Source of the DNA: Ohtaekwangia sp036503775
GTDB taxonomy: Bacteria > Bacteroidota > Bacteroidia > Cytophagales > Cyclobacteriaceae
Assembly: GCA_036503775.1 (NCBI GenBank)
Contig: DASXWH010000258.1
Coordinates: 1 to 31,646 of the forward strand
Direction: 5' to 3'
Length of the DNA stretch: 31,646 bases
Position numbers and translations under genes: made by a program. Of this stretch, positions 7,468-14,965 are shown in pieces. Below the pieces are notes generated by a model. The model saw nothing but the letters and a program-made list of their open reading frames with translations, searched no databases and had not been told where the DNA came from. The first letter of the stretch is position 1. Every line of letters starts with the position of its first letter.

Positions 7468-8238
7468 ATGGCAAAATCAAAATCCATTGTTCTTATCCAC
7501 GGAAATTTTGTAAACAACAAAAGCTGGACAGAATGGAAGAGCTATTATGAACAGAAAGGTTATACCGTTTATGCTCCGGCAAATCCGGGTCATGATGGTA
7601 ATCCGGCTGACCTCCGAAAGATAGTTCACCCGGATCTCACCAAAACGGGATTTATTGATGTAGTGAACAACATAGCCAGACTCATTGATTCTTTACCTGA
7701 AAAACCGTTGGTCATTGGTCACTCCATGGCCGGTATGGCCGCGATGAAGTTGCTGGAGATGGGCAAGACGGCAGCAGCGGTAAGTATTGATGGTGCTCCA
7801 CCCAAGAACGTATTTCCTCCCTTTACCACACTGAAATCCGTACTGCCTGCATTTGGTTTTTTCTCCTCAGCCAAATATTTCATGGGAAGCCGTGAATGGT
7901 ATGACAAATGTTTTTTCAACACACTACCTGTAGAAGAAAGGGCGGGTACATTTGACCGGGTAGCCGTTCCGGAAAGTTATAAGGTAAGCCGTCAGCTGGT
8001 TTTAAATTCCTTTTCCAATATCGATTTCAAAAAGCCACACGCACCGGTTTTATTTATCGGTGGAGAAAAGGATACCATTTTTCCTCCGTCACTTACCAAA
8101 ACGCTCGCGAACAGTTATACAGACAAGGACAGCCGCGTTGACCTAAAGATCTTTGATGGTAAAAGTCATTTTATTTGTGGAGAACCCGGATGGCAGCATG
8201 TGGCGGATCATATCCTGACCTGGTATGAGAAGCTGTAA
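7468..8238 (+). CDS. Alpha/beta hydrolase
   Basis: The 256-aa cytosolic protein shows every landmark of the alpha/beta hydrolase fold: the oxyanion-hole strand IVLIHGNF (about 7-14), the nucleophile elbow GHSMAG with Ser near residue 90, the acid in FIGGEKDTIF (Asp near 206) and the catalytic His in GKSHFICGEPGW (near 234). I chose ATG 7468 because an in-frame TTG 27 codons upstream would add a stretch unlike the family and would precede the predicted promoter start. The family includes esterases, haloperoxidase-like enzymes and lactonases; the substrate cannot be assigned. It is followed by a strong terminator at 8263, so it probably forms its own transcription unit. Confidence 0.9.
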   Translation: MAKSKSIVLIHGNFVNNKSWTEWKSYYEQKGYTVYAPANPGHDGNPADLRKIVHPDLTKTGFIDVVNNIARLIDSLPEKPLVIGHSMAGMAAMKLLEMGKTAAAVSIDGAPPKNVFPPFTTLKSVLPAFGFFSSAKYFMGSREWYDKCFFNTLPVEERAGTFDRVAVPESYKVSRQLVLNSFSNIDFKKPHAPVLFIGGEKDTIFPPSLTKTLANSYTDKDSRVDLKIFDGKSHFICGEPGWQHVADHILTWYEKL

Positions 8239-8262
8239 TGCTCATCTATCTTATTAATAGAG

Positions 8263-8287
8263 GTCCTGGTGATCGCCAGGACTTTTT
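8263..8287 (+). terminator. Rho-independent terminator after the hydrolase gene
   Basis: GTCCTGG (8263-8269) pairs with CCAGGAC (8276-8282) around a 6-nt loop, followed by TTTTT. The stem core is the same as in the terminator at 4761. Confidence 0.85.
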
Positions 8288-8304
8288 CTTTTACGGGGCA
8301 CCAA

Positions 8305-8334
8305 TTGCCAGGGAGTGAATAATTTGTAGTTTCG
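8305..8334 (+). promoter_or_regulatory. Candidate promoter for the 8353 secreted protein gene
   Basis: TTG (8305-8307) is followed after 19 bases by TAGTTTCG (8327-8334, one mismatch from TAnnTTTG). Predicted start near 8341, a leader of about 12 nt. Confidence 0.4.
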
Positions 8335-8352
8335 TTTTCTCAACAATGACCT

Positions 8353-8862
8353 ATGAAAAAATATTTGATTTTTATATTCCTCCTGTCAGGCCCGTTGGTT
8401 TTAGCACAGGGAAACAATCAGCATGTGAAAGAGCAGGCTGAAGCCACTGCAAAAGCGCTGATAGAAGATGACTATGAAACGCTGTTGAAATTTACTTATC
8501 CTAAAGTTATTGAACTTGTAGGAGGAAGGGATCAGATGATTTCCCTGATCAAAAAAGGAAAGATTGAAATGAAGGAGCAAGGTATCACTTTTGAACAGGT
8601 GACCATTGGAGAGCCAACACCCATAGTAACCGCAGGGAATGAGATCCACTGCCTGATTCCCCAAACCATTTTAATGAAGGTCCCTAATGGAAAAGTAAGA
8701 AGCGAAAGTCACTTACTGGCGGTTTCACAAAATTCGGGAGAACATTGGTTTTTCATCGATACCGTTAAGCTCAACAAAGACAATATCAAAATGGTGGTGC
8801 CGAATTTTAATGAAGCACTACAACTTCCGGATAAGAAAGAACCGCAGTTCATAGCCGATTGA
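8353..8862 (+). CDS. Secreted protein of unknown function
   Basis: The 169-aa product has a signal peptide (residues 1-18, hydrophobic, cleavage near VLA-QG). The mature chain of about 150 residues begins with an amphipathic helix (HVKEQAEATAKALIEDDYET) followed by alternating strands and a C-terminal Pro/Lys-rich tail. The helix-then-sheet order with FTYPKVIELVGGRDQM suggests a small NTF2-like or cystatin-like domain, but I do not recognise the family. ATG 8353 is preferred to ATG 8346, which is out of frame. It sits alone between a terminator and an 89-bp gap. Confidence 0.72.
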   Translation: MKKYLIFIFLLSGPLVLAQGNNQHVKEQAEATAKALIEDDYETLLKFTYPKVIELVGGRDQMISLIKKGKIEMKEQGITFEQVTIGEPTPIVTAGNEIHCLIPQTILMKVPNGKVRSESHLLAVSQNSGEHWFFIDTVKLNKDNIKMVVPNFNEALQLPDKKEPQFIAD

Positions 8863-8951
8863 GCAGTGCAGGTGTAAGAATCTGAGACAGGCAACAAGAC
8901 TCACCTTGAATGGATACCGTATCAGGCATAACTTTAGAAGCATCCTGAGCT

Positions 8952-9344
8952 ATGACCATCAAATCATGTGTTCCCATAATTCCCAGCAGTGATCTGGAAA
9001 AGAGTCTGCGCTTCTGGGTGGATGGACTTGGCTTTACCGCAGAAGGCCAGATGATGGATGATGGTAAGCTGGTAGGCTGCATGGTACATAATGACCGCAT
9101 CTGGTTCTGGCTTAATCAGCGCGCAGGAACATTACCACCAGAAAGCTTTGATGGTGTACGTCTCTACTGGACTCCGGATAACCTGGATGAAGCCTGGGCG
9201 AAAATGAAACAGCTTGGATTCAAGGTATCGGCCATTGAAGAGAAAGAGTATGGGCAGAAGGAATTTTTTGTGATGGATGACGATGGGTATTCACATTGTT
9301 TTGGCGTTTCGGCCGGAGAAAAGCCTGGCCCTGACAAAAGATAA
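8952..9344 (+). CDS. VOC-family (glyoxalase/bleomycin-resistance-like) protein
   Basis: This 130-aa protein has the vicinal-oxygen-chelate layout: an opening strand with a paired helix (PIIPSSDLEKSLRFWVDGLGF, about 9-29), a middle strand VGCMVHNDRIWFWL, and a second half starting with VRLYWTPDNLDEAWAKMKQLGF (about 70-91) and closing with KEFFVMDDDGYSHCFGV. One VOC module of two beta-alpha-beta units is present, so it would work as a dimer. The usual metal ligands are not clear: the final His replaces the common Glu-containing strand. It might be a binding protein rather than an enzyme. Eighteen bases separate it from the YCII gene, so the two are probably co-expressed. Confidence 0.85.
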   Translation: MTIKSCVPIIPSSDLEKSLRFWVDGLGFTAEGQMMDDGKLVGCMVHNDRIWFWLNQRAGTLPPESFDGVRLYWTPDNLDEAWAKMKQLGFKVSAIEEKEYGQKEFFVMDDDGYSHCFGVSAGEKPGPDKR

Positions 9345-9362
9345 GATTTTGACACACCGGAT

Positions 9363-9662
9363 ATGAGCAAACAACAATTCTTTCTCAAACTGAATCCGCC
9401 ACGCCCAACCTTTATGCAGGATATGTCGGCTGAGGAAAAAGCGATCATGCAAAAACACGTTGCCTATTGGACCTCCCTGCTGGAAGAAGGAACGGCCATT
9501 GTATTCGGACCTGTCTTTGATCCGAAAGGTGGCTATGGTACGGGAGTTGTATCGGTGGACAACGAAGACCATCTGAACAGGATAATAGAAAACGATCCGG
9601 CAACCGGTTTGAACAACTATGAATTCTATCCCATGCGGGCTGTGTTCAAATCGAATAGTTAA
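9363..9662 (+). CDS. YCII-family protein
   Basis: A 99-aa protein with the YCII/DGPF fold pattern: an HVAYWTSLLEEG helix (His near residue 36), then FGPVFDPKGGYGTGVVSV with the conserved GP and Asp, and a closing NDPATG turn before strand YEFYPMRAV. Members are small ferredoxin-like-fold proteins; a His-Asp pair is proposed to be catalytic in some, but their substrates are mostly unknown. It lies immediately downstream of the VOC gene on the same strand and ends 25 bp before the convergent GGT gene. Confidence 0.85.
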   Translation: MSKQQFFLKLNPPRPTFMQDMSAEEKAIMQKHVAYWTSLLEEGTAIVFGPVFDPKGGYGTGVVSVDNEDHLNRIIENDPATGLNNYEFYPMRAVFKSNS

Positions 9663-9687
9663 TACGGGAGGTTTGGATTAATCCGGA

Positions 9688-11559
9688 TCACCATCCAATC
9701 CCATAGTCCTCCCCATGATTGCTTGAACCTCCCCAGAGTGTTCTGTGCTTTGTGTCAAAGTAGATTGCGTTGATCGGTCCTGAGGTTCTGTCGTCAAGTT
9801 CAATACGGTAGCCCATCCGGATCAGTTCGGCCTGAACATAGGATGGTGTACTGCTGTGCAAAAGTATATGGCCTGGTTTGGGCTTACGATCTTCAGGTGT
9901 TTCTCCACCGAGGGAAAGATAATATTGATAGGTGTTGATGTTGGGTGCTTCGCTCGCTTCCTGAACCGTCATGTCAAACTCCACCATGTCAAGGAAGAAT
10001 TGTAAAAGGTTCTGATCCTGCGTGTCTCCACCCTGTACAGCAAAAGAAAGGAATGGTTTTCCGTCTTTTAAGGCAAGGGTAGGTGTTAGTGTAACCCGTG
10101 GGCGTTTACCGGGTTCAACAACATTAAAAGGATTTAGCCTGGGGTCACAAACGAAGCTCTGCATGCGCTGACTCATACCTACACCCGTCTTTCCCGCGAT
10201 GCATGCCGGGTTCCATCCGCCACTCGGTGTAATCGAAACAACCCAGCCTTCTTCATCTGCAGCCTCCACCGATGTTGTTCCCGCCCATACACGGTTCAGG
10301 TAAGCTTCATCGATAGGAGAGGCAGACTTATCGTTAAGTGTACCTTTCCATTCTTCAAGAAAACGAGTGTATGGATTTGTTTTTCCTTCGAAGGGATAGG
10401 GATCACCGGGAAGAACAGCGGGATCGTTACGTTCGGTGTTGATTGACTTTGCACGATCACGTGCATATTCTTTTGAAAGTAATCCTTTCATCGGTTCTTC
10501 CGGGGCAAAGTATGGATCACCATAATAAAAATCACGATCAGCAAAGGTCATGTTCATCACCTGGTAAAGTGTGTGAATATATTTTGCTGAGTTGAACCCC
10601 ATACTTTTCAGGTCGATGTTCTCCAGTATATTCAACGCCTGTAACATCATCGGGCCCTGGGTCCATTGCTGAAGTTTATATACTTCAATGCCTTTATAGT
10701 TTACATGCAGCGGTTCCTCCTGGACCACTTTCCAGTTGGCCAGATCTTGCAGGGTGATCAATCCACCTTGTTCCTGACAACCTCTTACGAATTCTTTCGC
10801 AATGTCGCCCTTGTAAAACCTTTCCTGTGCAGCATAGATAGCCTCCTTTCGGCTTTTACCTTTCTTCAATGCCTGCTGCTCTGCGTCTACTAACTTTTTT
10901 AATGTTTCCAGCAGATCAGCTTGCCTGAATATTTCTCCGGCTTCGGGGGCCTCACGTTTTTCTCCCAGGTGCGGAAGGAAAACTGACTTTGAATAGGGCC
11001 ATGTTTTCAGCATGGCTTTAGATCGCTCAAAACTGTTAGCTGTTTGTGCTTCTATGGGATAGCCCTCAGCCTGTTGTATGGCAGGTGCCAGTACTTCTTT
11101 CAGACTTAGTTTGCCATACTCCGCAAGCATGGTGCATAACCCACCGGGTGTGCCGGGTGTAACCGCTGCCAATGGGCCATACTCCGGTGGAAAACTCATT
11201 CCTTTTCCTTTGAAAAATTCTGGTGTTGCTCCCGTAGGTGCAACGCCCAGTGCGTTGATTCCAATTACTTTACCTGTCTTTGGATTATAAATCAATGCCT
11301 GCGTCTCGCCACCCCAACTCAGTACGTCCCACATGGTGCAGGTAGAGGCAAGCATGGCACATGCAGCATCTACGGCATTACCTCCCTTTTGAAACATCAT
11401 AGCTCCGGCCGTTGCGGCTAAAGGTTTTCCGGTTACAGCCATCCAGTGTTTACCGTGTAACGGAGGTTTCTGTGTTCCACCCGGACGGGCATTGAAGGAT
11501 TGCGCAAGGCACATGCTGGTTATCAGCATAAAGGAAATCAAGAATGTACTCTTATTCAT
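9688..11559 (-). CDS. Gamma-glutamyltransferase-family N-terminal-nucleophile hydrolase, atypical substrate pocket
   Basis: The 623-aa precursor has a signal peptide (residues 1-19, ending CLAQ), so the enzyme acts in the periplasm or outside. The fold is GGT-like: AATAGAMMFQKGGNAVDAACAML at about 48-70, and the self-cleavage site GTTS with Thr428 as the expected new N-terminus of the small subunit. Later GGT landmarks are present (ITPSGG near 443-448, RPRVTLTPTLALKDGKP near 486-502, GGDTQDQNLLQFFLDM). In contrast, the motif that in classical GGT is RExAP, with the Arg that binds the glutamate carboxylate, reads LGVAP at residues 104-108. Autocleavage is therefore likely but gamma-glutamyl specificity is doubtful. 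It is convergent with the YCII gene and divergent from the P450 gene. Confidence 0.88.
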   Translation of the reverse strand: MNKSTFLISFMLITSMCLAQSFNARPGGTQKPPLHGKHWMAVTGKPLAATAGAMMFQKGGNAVDAACAMLASTCTMWDVLSWGGETQALIYNPKTGKVIGINALGVAPTGATPEFFKGKGMSFPPEYGPLAAVTPGTPGGLCTMLAEYGKLSLKEVLAPAIQQAEGYPIEAQTANSFERSKAMLKTWPYSKSVFLPHLGEKREAPEAGEIFRQADLLETLKKLVDAEQQALKKGKSRKEAIYAAQERFYKGDIAKEFVRGCQEQGGLITLQDLANWKVVQEEPLHVNYKGIEVYKLQQWTQGPMMLQALNILENIDLKSMGFNSAKYIHTLYQVMNMTFADRDFYYGDPYFAPEEPMKGLLSKEYARDRAKSINTERNDPAVLPGDPYPFEGKTNPYTRFLEEWKGTLNDKSASPIDEAYLNRVWAGTTSVEAADEEGWVVSITPSGGWNPACIAGKTGVGMSQRMQSFVCDPRLNPFNVVEPGKRPRVTLTPTLALKDGKPFLSFAVQGGDTQDQNLLQFFLDMVEFDMTVQEASEAPNINTYQYYLSLGGETPEDRKPKPGHILLHSSTPSYVQAELIRMGYRIELDDRTSGPINAIYFDTKHRTLWGGSSNHGEDYGIGW

Positions 11560-11679
11560 ATATCAAATTCAGTAAAGAAATATAAGTCAAATACTTCTAT
11601 TGTGGATCACCGTTGATGGAACAGCGTTGTAACATGACAAGTAGACAAGATCTTTATATCTAATCATTCGGCCGTTAGT

Positions 11680-11687
11680 TATTTTTG
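11680..11687 (+). promoter_or_regulatory. Perfect TAnnTTTG box before the P450 gene
   Basis: TATTTTTG fits the Bacteroidota -7 consensus exactly, but no good TTTG lies 19-20 bases upstream. Transcription from it would start at about 11691-11694, giving a nearly leaderless mRNA for ATG 11694 or a 12-nt leader for ATG 11706. Confidence 0.35.
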
Positions 11688-11693
11688 GATAAA

Positions 11694-13073
11694 ATGCAAC
11701 ATGGCATGAAGACCATTCCCACACGAAAGCGGATACCTTTTCTCACCGACCTTCTGGAGATCCGGCAGATGACATCTGATCCGATGGGGTTTTGTCAGGA
11801 CATCGTGAAAAAGTATGGTGATGTCTGCTACGTTCCCATCCCGGGGTCAAAGAATTATATGATTCATGATCCGGAAATCCTCAGAGAGGTACTCGTTACC
11901 CAGGCGGGTAAATTCTCGAAGAGCCGTTTATATCGCGCTATGAAAAGGTTTCTGGGAGAAGGACTTCTCACCAGTGATGGAAGTTATCATTTACAACAGC
12001 GAAGACTCGCTACACCGGCCTTTCACAAGCAGCGTATCCAGGAGTATGCACGGGTCATGGTGCAATGTACCTGTGATGAGATCAGCACATGGAAGGAGGA
12101 AGAAACCGTAAACATCAGTCAGGCGATGACAAACATCACATTGCAGATTGTTACGCATACGCTTTTTGGTTCAGCGATTGGCAAGGACAAACTGCGTGAA
12201 GTCTCCGAAAATGTTTCAGGACTACTGGAAGTATCCGGTCATATTTTTCAGAACCCACTTTACCTGATGTGCTTTGAAAAAGATGTTGAGATTCCTGTTG
12301 TGAAGAAATTGTACGGGCTCAGAGATCAGTTGGATGAAGTTATACTCAGGATTATTTCAGATCACCGAAGGACCCTTCAGGATGATCACTCCAGTCTGCT
12401 GGCCATGCTGATGACCGCGAAGGACGAAGAGACCGGTACAACCATGACCGATGTACAGCTGCGGGATGAAGTTGTTACCATGTTTATTGCCGGGCATGAA
12501 ACCACCGCTACAGCGCTCGCATGGACGTGGTATATGCTGGGAAAGAACCCTGATGTCGAAAAGAAGTTTTATGAAGAGGTAAAGGAGAAAATTGGAGACC
12601 GCAAGCCCACAGCAGAAGATTACCAGTCTCTTGTCTTTGTCCGAAATGTTTTCAAAGAAACATTGAGACTTTATCCTCCCGCCTGGACATTGGCTCGTCA
12701 GGCCACAGAAGATGTAGATATACAGGGTTTTCATTTTCCGAAGGGGTCTGCCTTGTGTTCTATACTATACATCATGCACCGCAAGCCCGAGTACTTTGAG
12801 TATCCCGATGAATTCAGACCACAACGGTGGGAGGAAGAGCGTATAAAGATGCTTCCCCGTTTTGCGTACTTCCCGTTTGGAGGTGGCCATCGTATGTGTA
12901 TCGGAGAGGGGTTTGCCTGGATGGAAGGTATTCTGATTCTCGCTGTCGTTGCATCCCAATACCGTCTTGAATTACCCGCAGGATTTACAACGAAAATCAA
13001 TCCGGTATTTACACTCCGCACAAAAGACGCTATTCTGATGAAGGTTCGTAAGCATTTCTCTTCTGGCTCATAA
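11694..13073 (+). CDS. Cytochrome P450
   Basis: The haem-thiolate monooxygenase has about 459 aa. The I-helix oxygen-binding motif AGHETT lies at about residues 266-271, the K-helix ExxR (ETLR) at about 322-325, and the haem loop FPFGGGHRMCIG places the proximal Cys near residue 402. The C-helix W/R region is represented by QQRRLATPAFH (about 102-112). There is no membrane anchor, so it is soluble and would need separate redox partners, which are not encoded nearby. Overall length and the HETT motif resemble the bacterial CYP4/CYP102-like group, often fatty-acid or terpenoid hydroxylases, but the substrate is not predictable. The start is uncertain among TTG 11685, ATG 11694 and ATG 11706; I chose 11694. 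Confidence 0.93.
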   Translation: MQHGMKTIPTRKRIPFLTDLLEIRQMTSDPMGFCQDIVKKYGDVCYVPIPGSKNYMIHDPEILREVLVTQAGKFSKSRLYRAMKRFLGEGLLTSDGSYHLQQRRLATPAFHKQRIQEYARVMVQCTCDEISTWKEEETVNISQAMTNITLQIVTHTLFGSAIGKDKLREVSENVSGLLEVSGHIFQNPLYLMCFEKDVEIPVVKKLYGLRDQLDEVILRIISDHRRTLQDDHSSLLAMLMTAKDEETGTTMTDVQLRDEVVTMFIAGHETTATALAWTWYMLGKNPDVEKKFYEEVKEKIGDRKPTAEDYQSLVFVRNVFKETLRLYPPAWTLARQATEDVDIQGFHFPKGSALCSILYIMHRKPEYFEYPDEFRPQRWEEERIKMLPRFAYFPFGGGHRMCIGEGFAWMEGILILAVVASQYRLELPAGFTTKINPVFTLRTKDAILMKVRKHFSSGS

Positions 13074-13118
13074 CCAGGCTTTCTGATTTGAAATTTTTCA
13101 ATATGCAATCTCTTATCC

Positions 13119-13126
13119 TACCTTTG
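13119..13126 (+). promoter_or_regulatory. TAnnTTTG box before the tRNA nucleotidyltransferase gene
   Basis: TACCTTTG matches the -7 consensus exactly. A T-rich stretch (13094-13098) sits about 20 bases upstream in place of TTTG. The implied leader is 15-20 nt. Confidence 0.4.
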
Positions 13127-13148
13127 GGAGTTAACGAAAGACGCAAGA

Positions 13149-14564
13149 ATGAATTTAGCTGCTGATCTTGAGAATAGGATATTCCGGATAATTGGTGCTG
13201 TTGCCGACCAGCAGGGTGTAGATGCCTATGTGGTGGGCGGGTACGTTCGTGATCTGATTTTACACCGGCCTTCAAAGGATATTGATTTTGTGTGCGTTGG
13301 AAGTGGCATCGGGCTTGCGCAGGCCGTGGCTGAAGAGCTTGGTCCCAGGGTTCATGTTACGGTATTTAAAAATTTCGGTACCGCCCAGATCCGGTTTGAT
13401 GACCTTGATCTCGAATTTGTCGGTGCACGAAAGGAGTCATACCAACGCGAGTCGCGAAAGCCTATCGTTGAAGACGGAACGCTGGATGATGATCAGAAGC
13501 GGAGAGACTTTACCATGAACGCCCTTGCGATCAGTCTCAATACGAATACATTTGGAAAGCTGATCGATCCGTTCAATGGATTGAAAGATATGGCAGAGAA
13601 AATGATCAAGACACCGCTTGATCCTGTAGTGACATTCTCAGACGATCCCTTACGCATGATGCGGGCCATCCGGTTTGCGTCTCAATTGGGTTATGATATT
13701 GATCCCGATACGTTTGCAGCCATCATCAGTCAGGCTGACCGGTTGAAGATCATTTCACAGGAACGTATTACGGATGAATTGAATAAGATCATTTTAAGTC
13801 CCGAACCTTCCTATGGATTTAAATTACTCTTTCACAGCGGCCTGCTGAAAATCTTTTTTCCGGAGCTGGTGGAACTGCATGGTGTGGAATATGTGGGGAG
13901 CAAGGCACACAAGGATAATTTCTTTCACACACTTCAGGTACTTGATAATGTATCAGTGGTGTCTTATGACCTGTGGCTGCGCTGGGCGGCTATCCTGCAC
14001 GATATTGCCAAGCCTGCAACAAAACGTTTCGATAAAATTCACGGCTGGACATTCCATGGTCACGAAGACCGTGGTGCACGCATGGTGCCGGGTATCTTCA
14101 GGCGGATGAAGCTGCCAATGAATGAACGGATGCTCTTCGTTCAAAAACTGGTACGACTTCACCTCAGGCCTATACCTTTGGCAAAAGAAGTTACGGACTC
14201 GGCTTTACGGAGATTGCTGTTTGATGCCGGTGATGATATTGATGCACTGATGAAACTTTGTCGCGCAGACATTACGTCAAAGGATCACAACAAGGTGGCC
14301 AAGTTCCTGAAGAATTTTGACATCGTGGAGCAGAAAATGAAAGAAGTGGAACAGAAGGATCATATCCGGAATTTTCAGCCTCCTGTTAGCGGAGATGAGA
14401 TCATGCAGATGTATAATGTTCCGGCCGGCCGGATTATTGGTGAGATCAAAGAGCAGATTAAAGAGGCTATACTCGAAGGCGATATCCGCAATGACCGTGA
14501 AGAAGCGCTGACGTTGCTGGCGAAAATCGCAAATGAAAAAGGTCTGATGCGGTTAGGGAGTTAA
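13149..14564 (+). CDS. CCA tRNA nucleotidyltransferase / poly(A) polymerase family with HD domain
   Basis: The 471-aa enzyme of the class II nucleotidyltransferase superfamily would add or repair the CCA end of tRNAs. The head domain has VVGGYVRDLIL (about 28-38) and the catalytic DxD in KDIDF (Asp44 and Asp46). It continues with RRDFTMNALA (118-127) and the base-recognition segment DPLRMMRAIRFASQL (166-180). The C-terminal half has an HD phosphohydrolase domain with FFHTLQV (His260) and LHDIAKP (His284-Asp285), then HGHEDRGA. An HD domain is common in such enzymes and is linked to phosphatase activity on tRNA 2',3'-cyclic phosphate or 2'-phosphate ends. CCA-adding versus A-adding specificity cannot be settled by eye. 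Its stop codon overlaps that of the convergent response regulator. Confidence 0.93.
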   Translation: MNLAADLENRIFRIIGAVADQQGVDAYVVGGYVRDLILHRPSKDIDFVCVGSGIGLAQAVAEELGPRVHVTVFKNFGTAQIRFDDLDLEFVGARKESYQRESRKPIVEDGTLDDDQKRRDFTMNALAISLNTNTFGKLIDPFNGLKDMAEKMIKTPLDPVVTFSDDPLRMMRAIRFASQLGYDIDPDTFAAIISQADRLKIISQERITDELNKIILSPEPSYGFKLLFHSGLLKIFFPELVELHGVEYVGSKAHKDNFFHTLQVLDNVSVVSYDLWLRWAAILHDIAKPATKRFDKIHGWTFHGHEDRGARMVPGIFRRMKLPMNERMLFVQKLVRLHLRPIPLAKEVTDSALRRLLFDAGDDIDALMKLCRADITSKDHNKVAKFLKNFDIVEQKMKEVEQKDHIRNFQPPVSGDEIMQMYNVPAGRIIGEIKEQIKEAILEGDIRNDREEALTLLAKIANEKGLMRLGS

Positions 14565-14965
14565 GCTGCGTTACTGAGCAGTTCAATAAATTTTTCCCGT
14601 GTCACCGGTTTGATTATGTATTGTTTGATCTCCGGATTTTGTTTGGCACGATTCATATCCCTCGGGTCAATAGAGGAGCTTACCATGTAGATCAGGATGT
14701 CCTTGGGAAGCTGGTTTTTTAAACCAATATAATCTTCCATGAACATCCAGCCATCAACAAAAGGCATATTGATATCCAGGAAAATATAATCCGGAAGATT
14801 GTCTGTATTCTTTAAATTGTTTCGAAGGAAATCAAGAGCTTCTTCTCCGTTTTCAAACTGAAGTATACGATCCGTCAGTTGCGTGCTTTTGATGGTGCGG
14901 GAAGCCGTCAGCTGAAAAATCTGATCATCATCAACAAGCGCAATTATAGGAGCTTTAGTTTTCAT
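14561..14965 (-). CDS. Single-domain response regulator (CheY-like receiver)
   Basis: The 134-aa protein is one receiver domain without an output domain. The acidic cluster DDD is at residues 12-14, the phospho-acceptor is Asp64 in YIFLDINMP, the switch residue is a Ser in MVSSS (about 95-98) and Lys119 lies in IIKPVT. ATG 14965 is used because it begins right before the first beta-strand; an earlier in-frame ATG at 15010 lies deep inside the kinase gene. The start overlaps the last 11 bases of the kinase gene, so translation is likely coupled, and it is the evident phosphorylation partner. With no DNA-binding domain it probably acts through protein contacts or as a phospho-relay. Its TAA shares the bases TTAA with the convergent CCA enzyme stop. 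Confidence 0.92.
   Translation of the reverse strand: MKTKAPIIALVDDDQIFQLTASRTIKSTQLTDRILQFENGEEALDFLRNNLKNTDNLPDYIFLDINMPFVDGWMFMEDYIGLKNQLPKDILIYMVSSSIDPRDMNRAKQNPEIKQYIIKPVTREKFIELLSNAA

Noticed and set aside
13081..13115. Possible seven-base word array before the CCA enzyme gene
   Set aside because: Runs of A/T resemble the words, but no consecutive units keep phase clearly enough.
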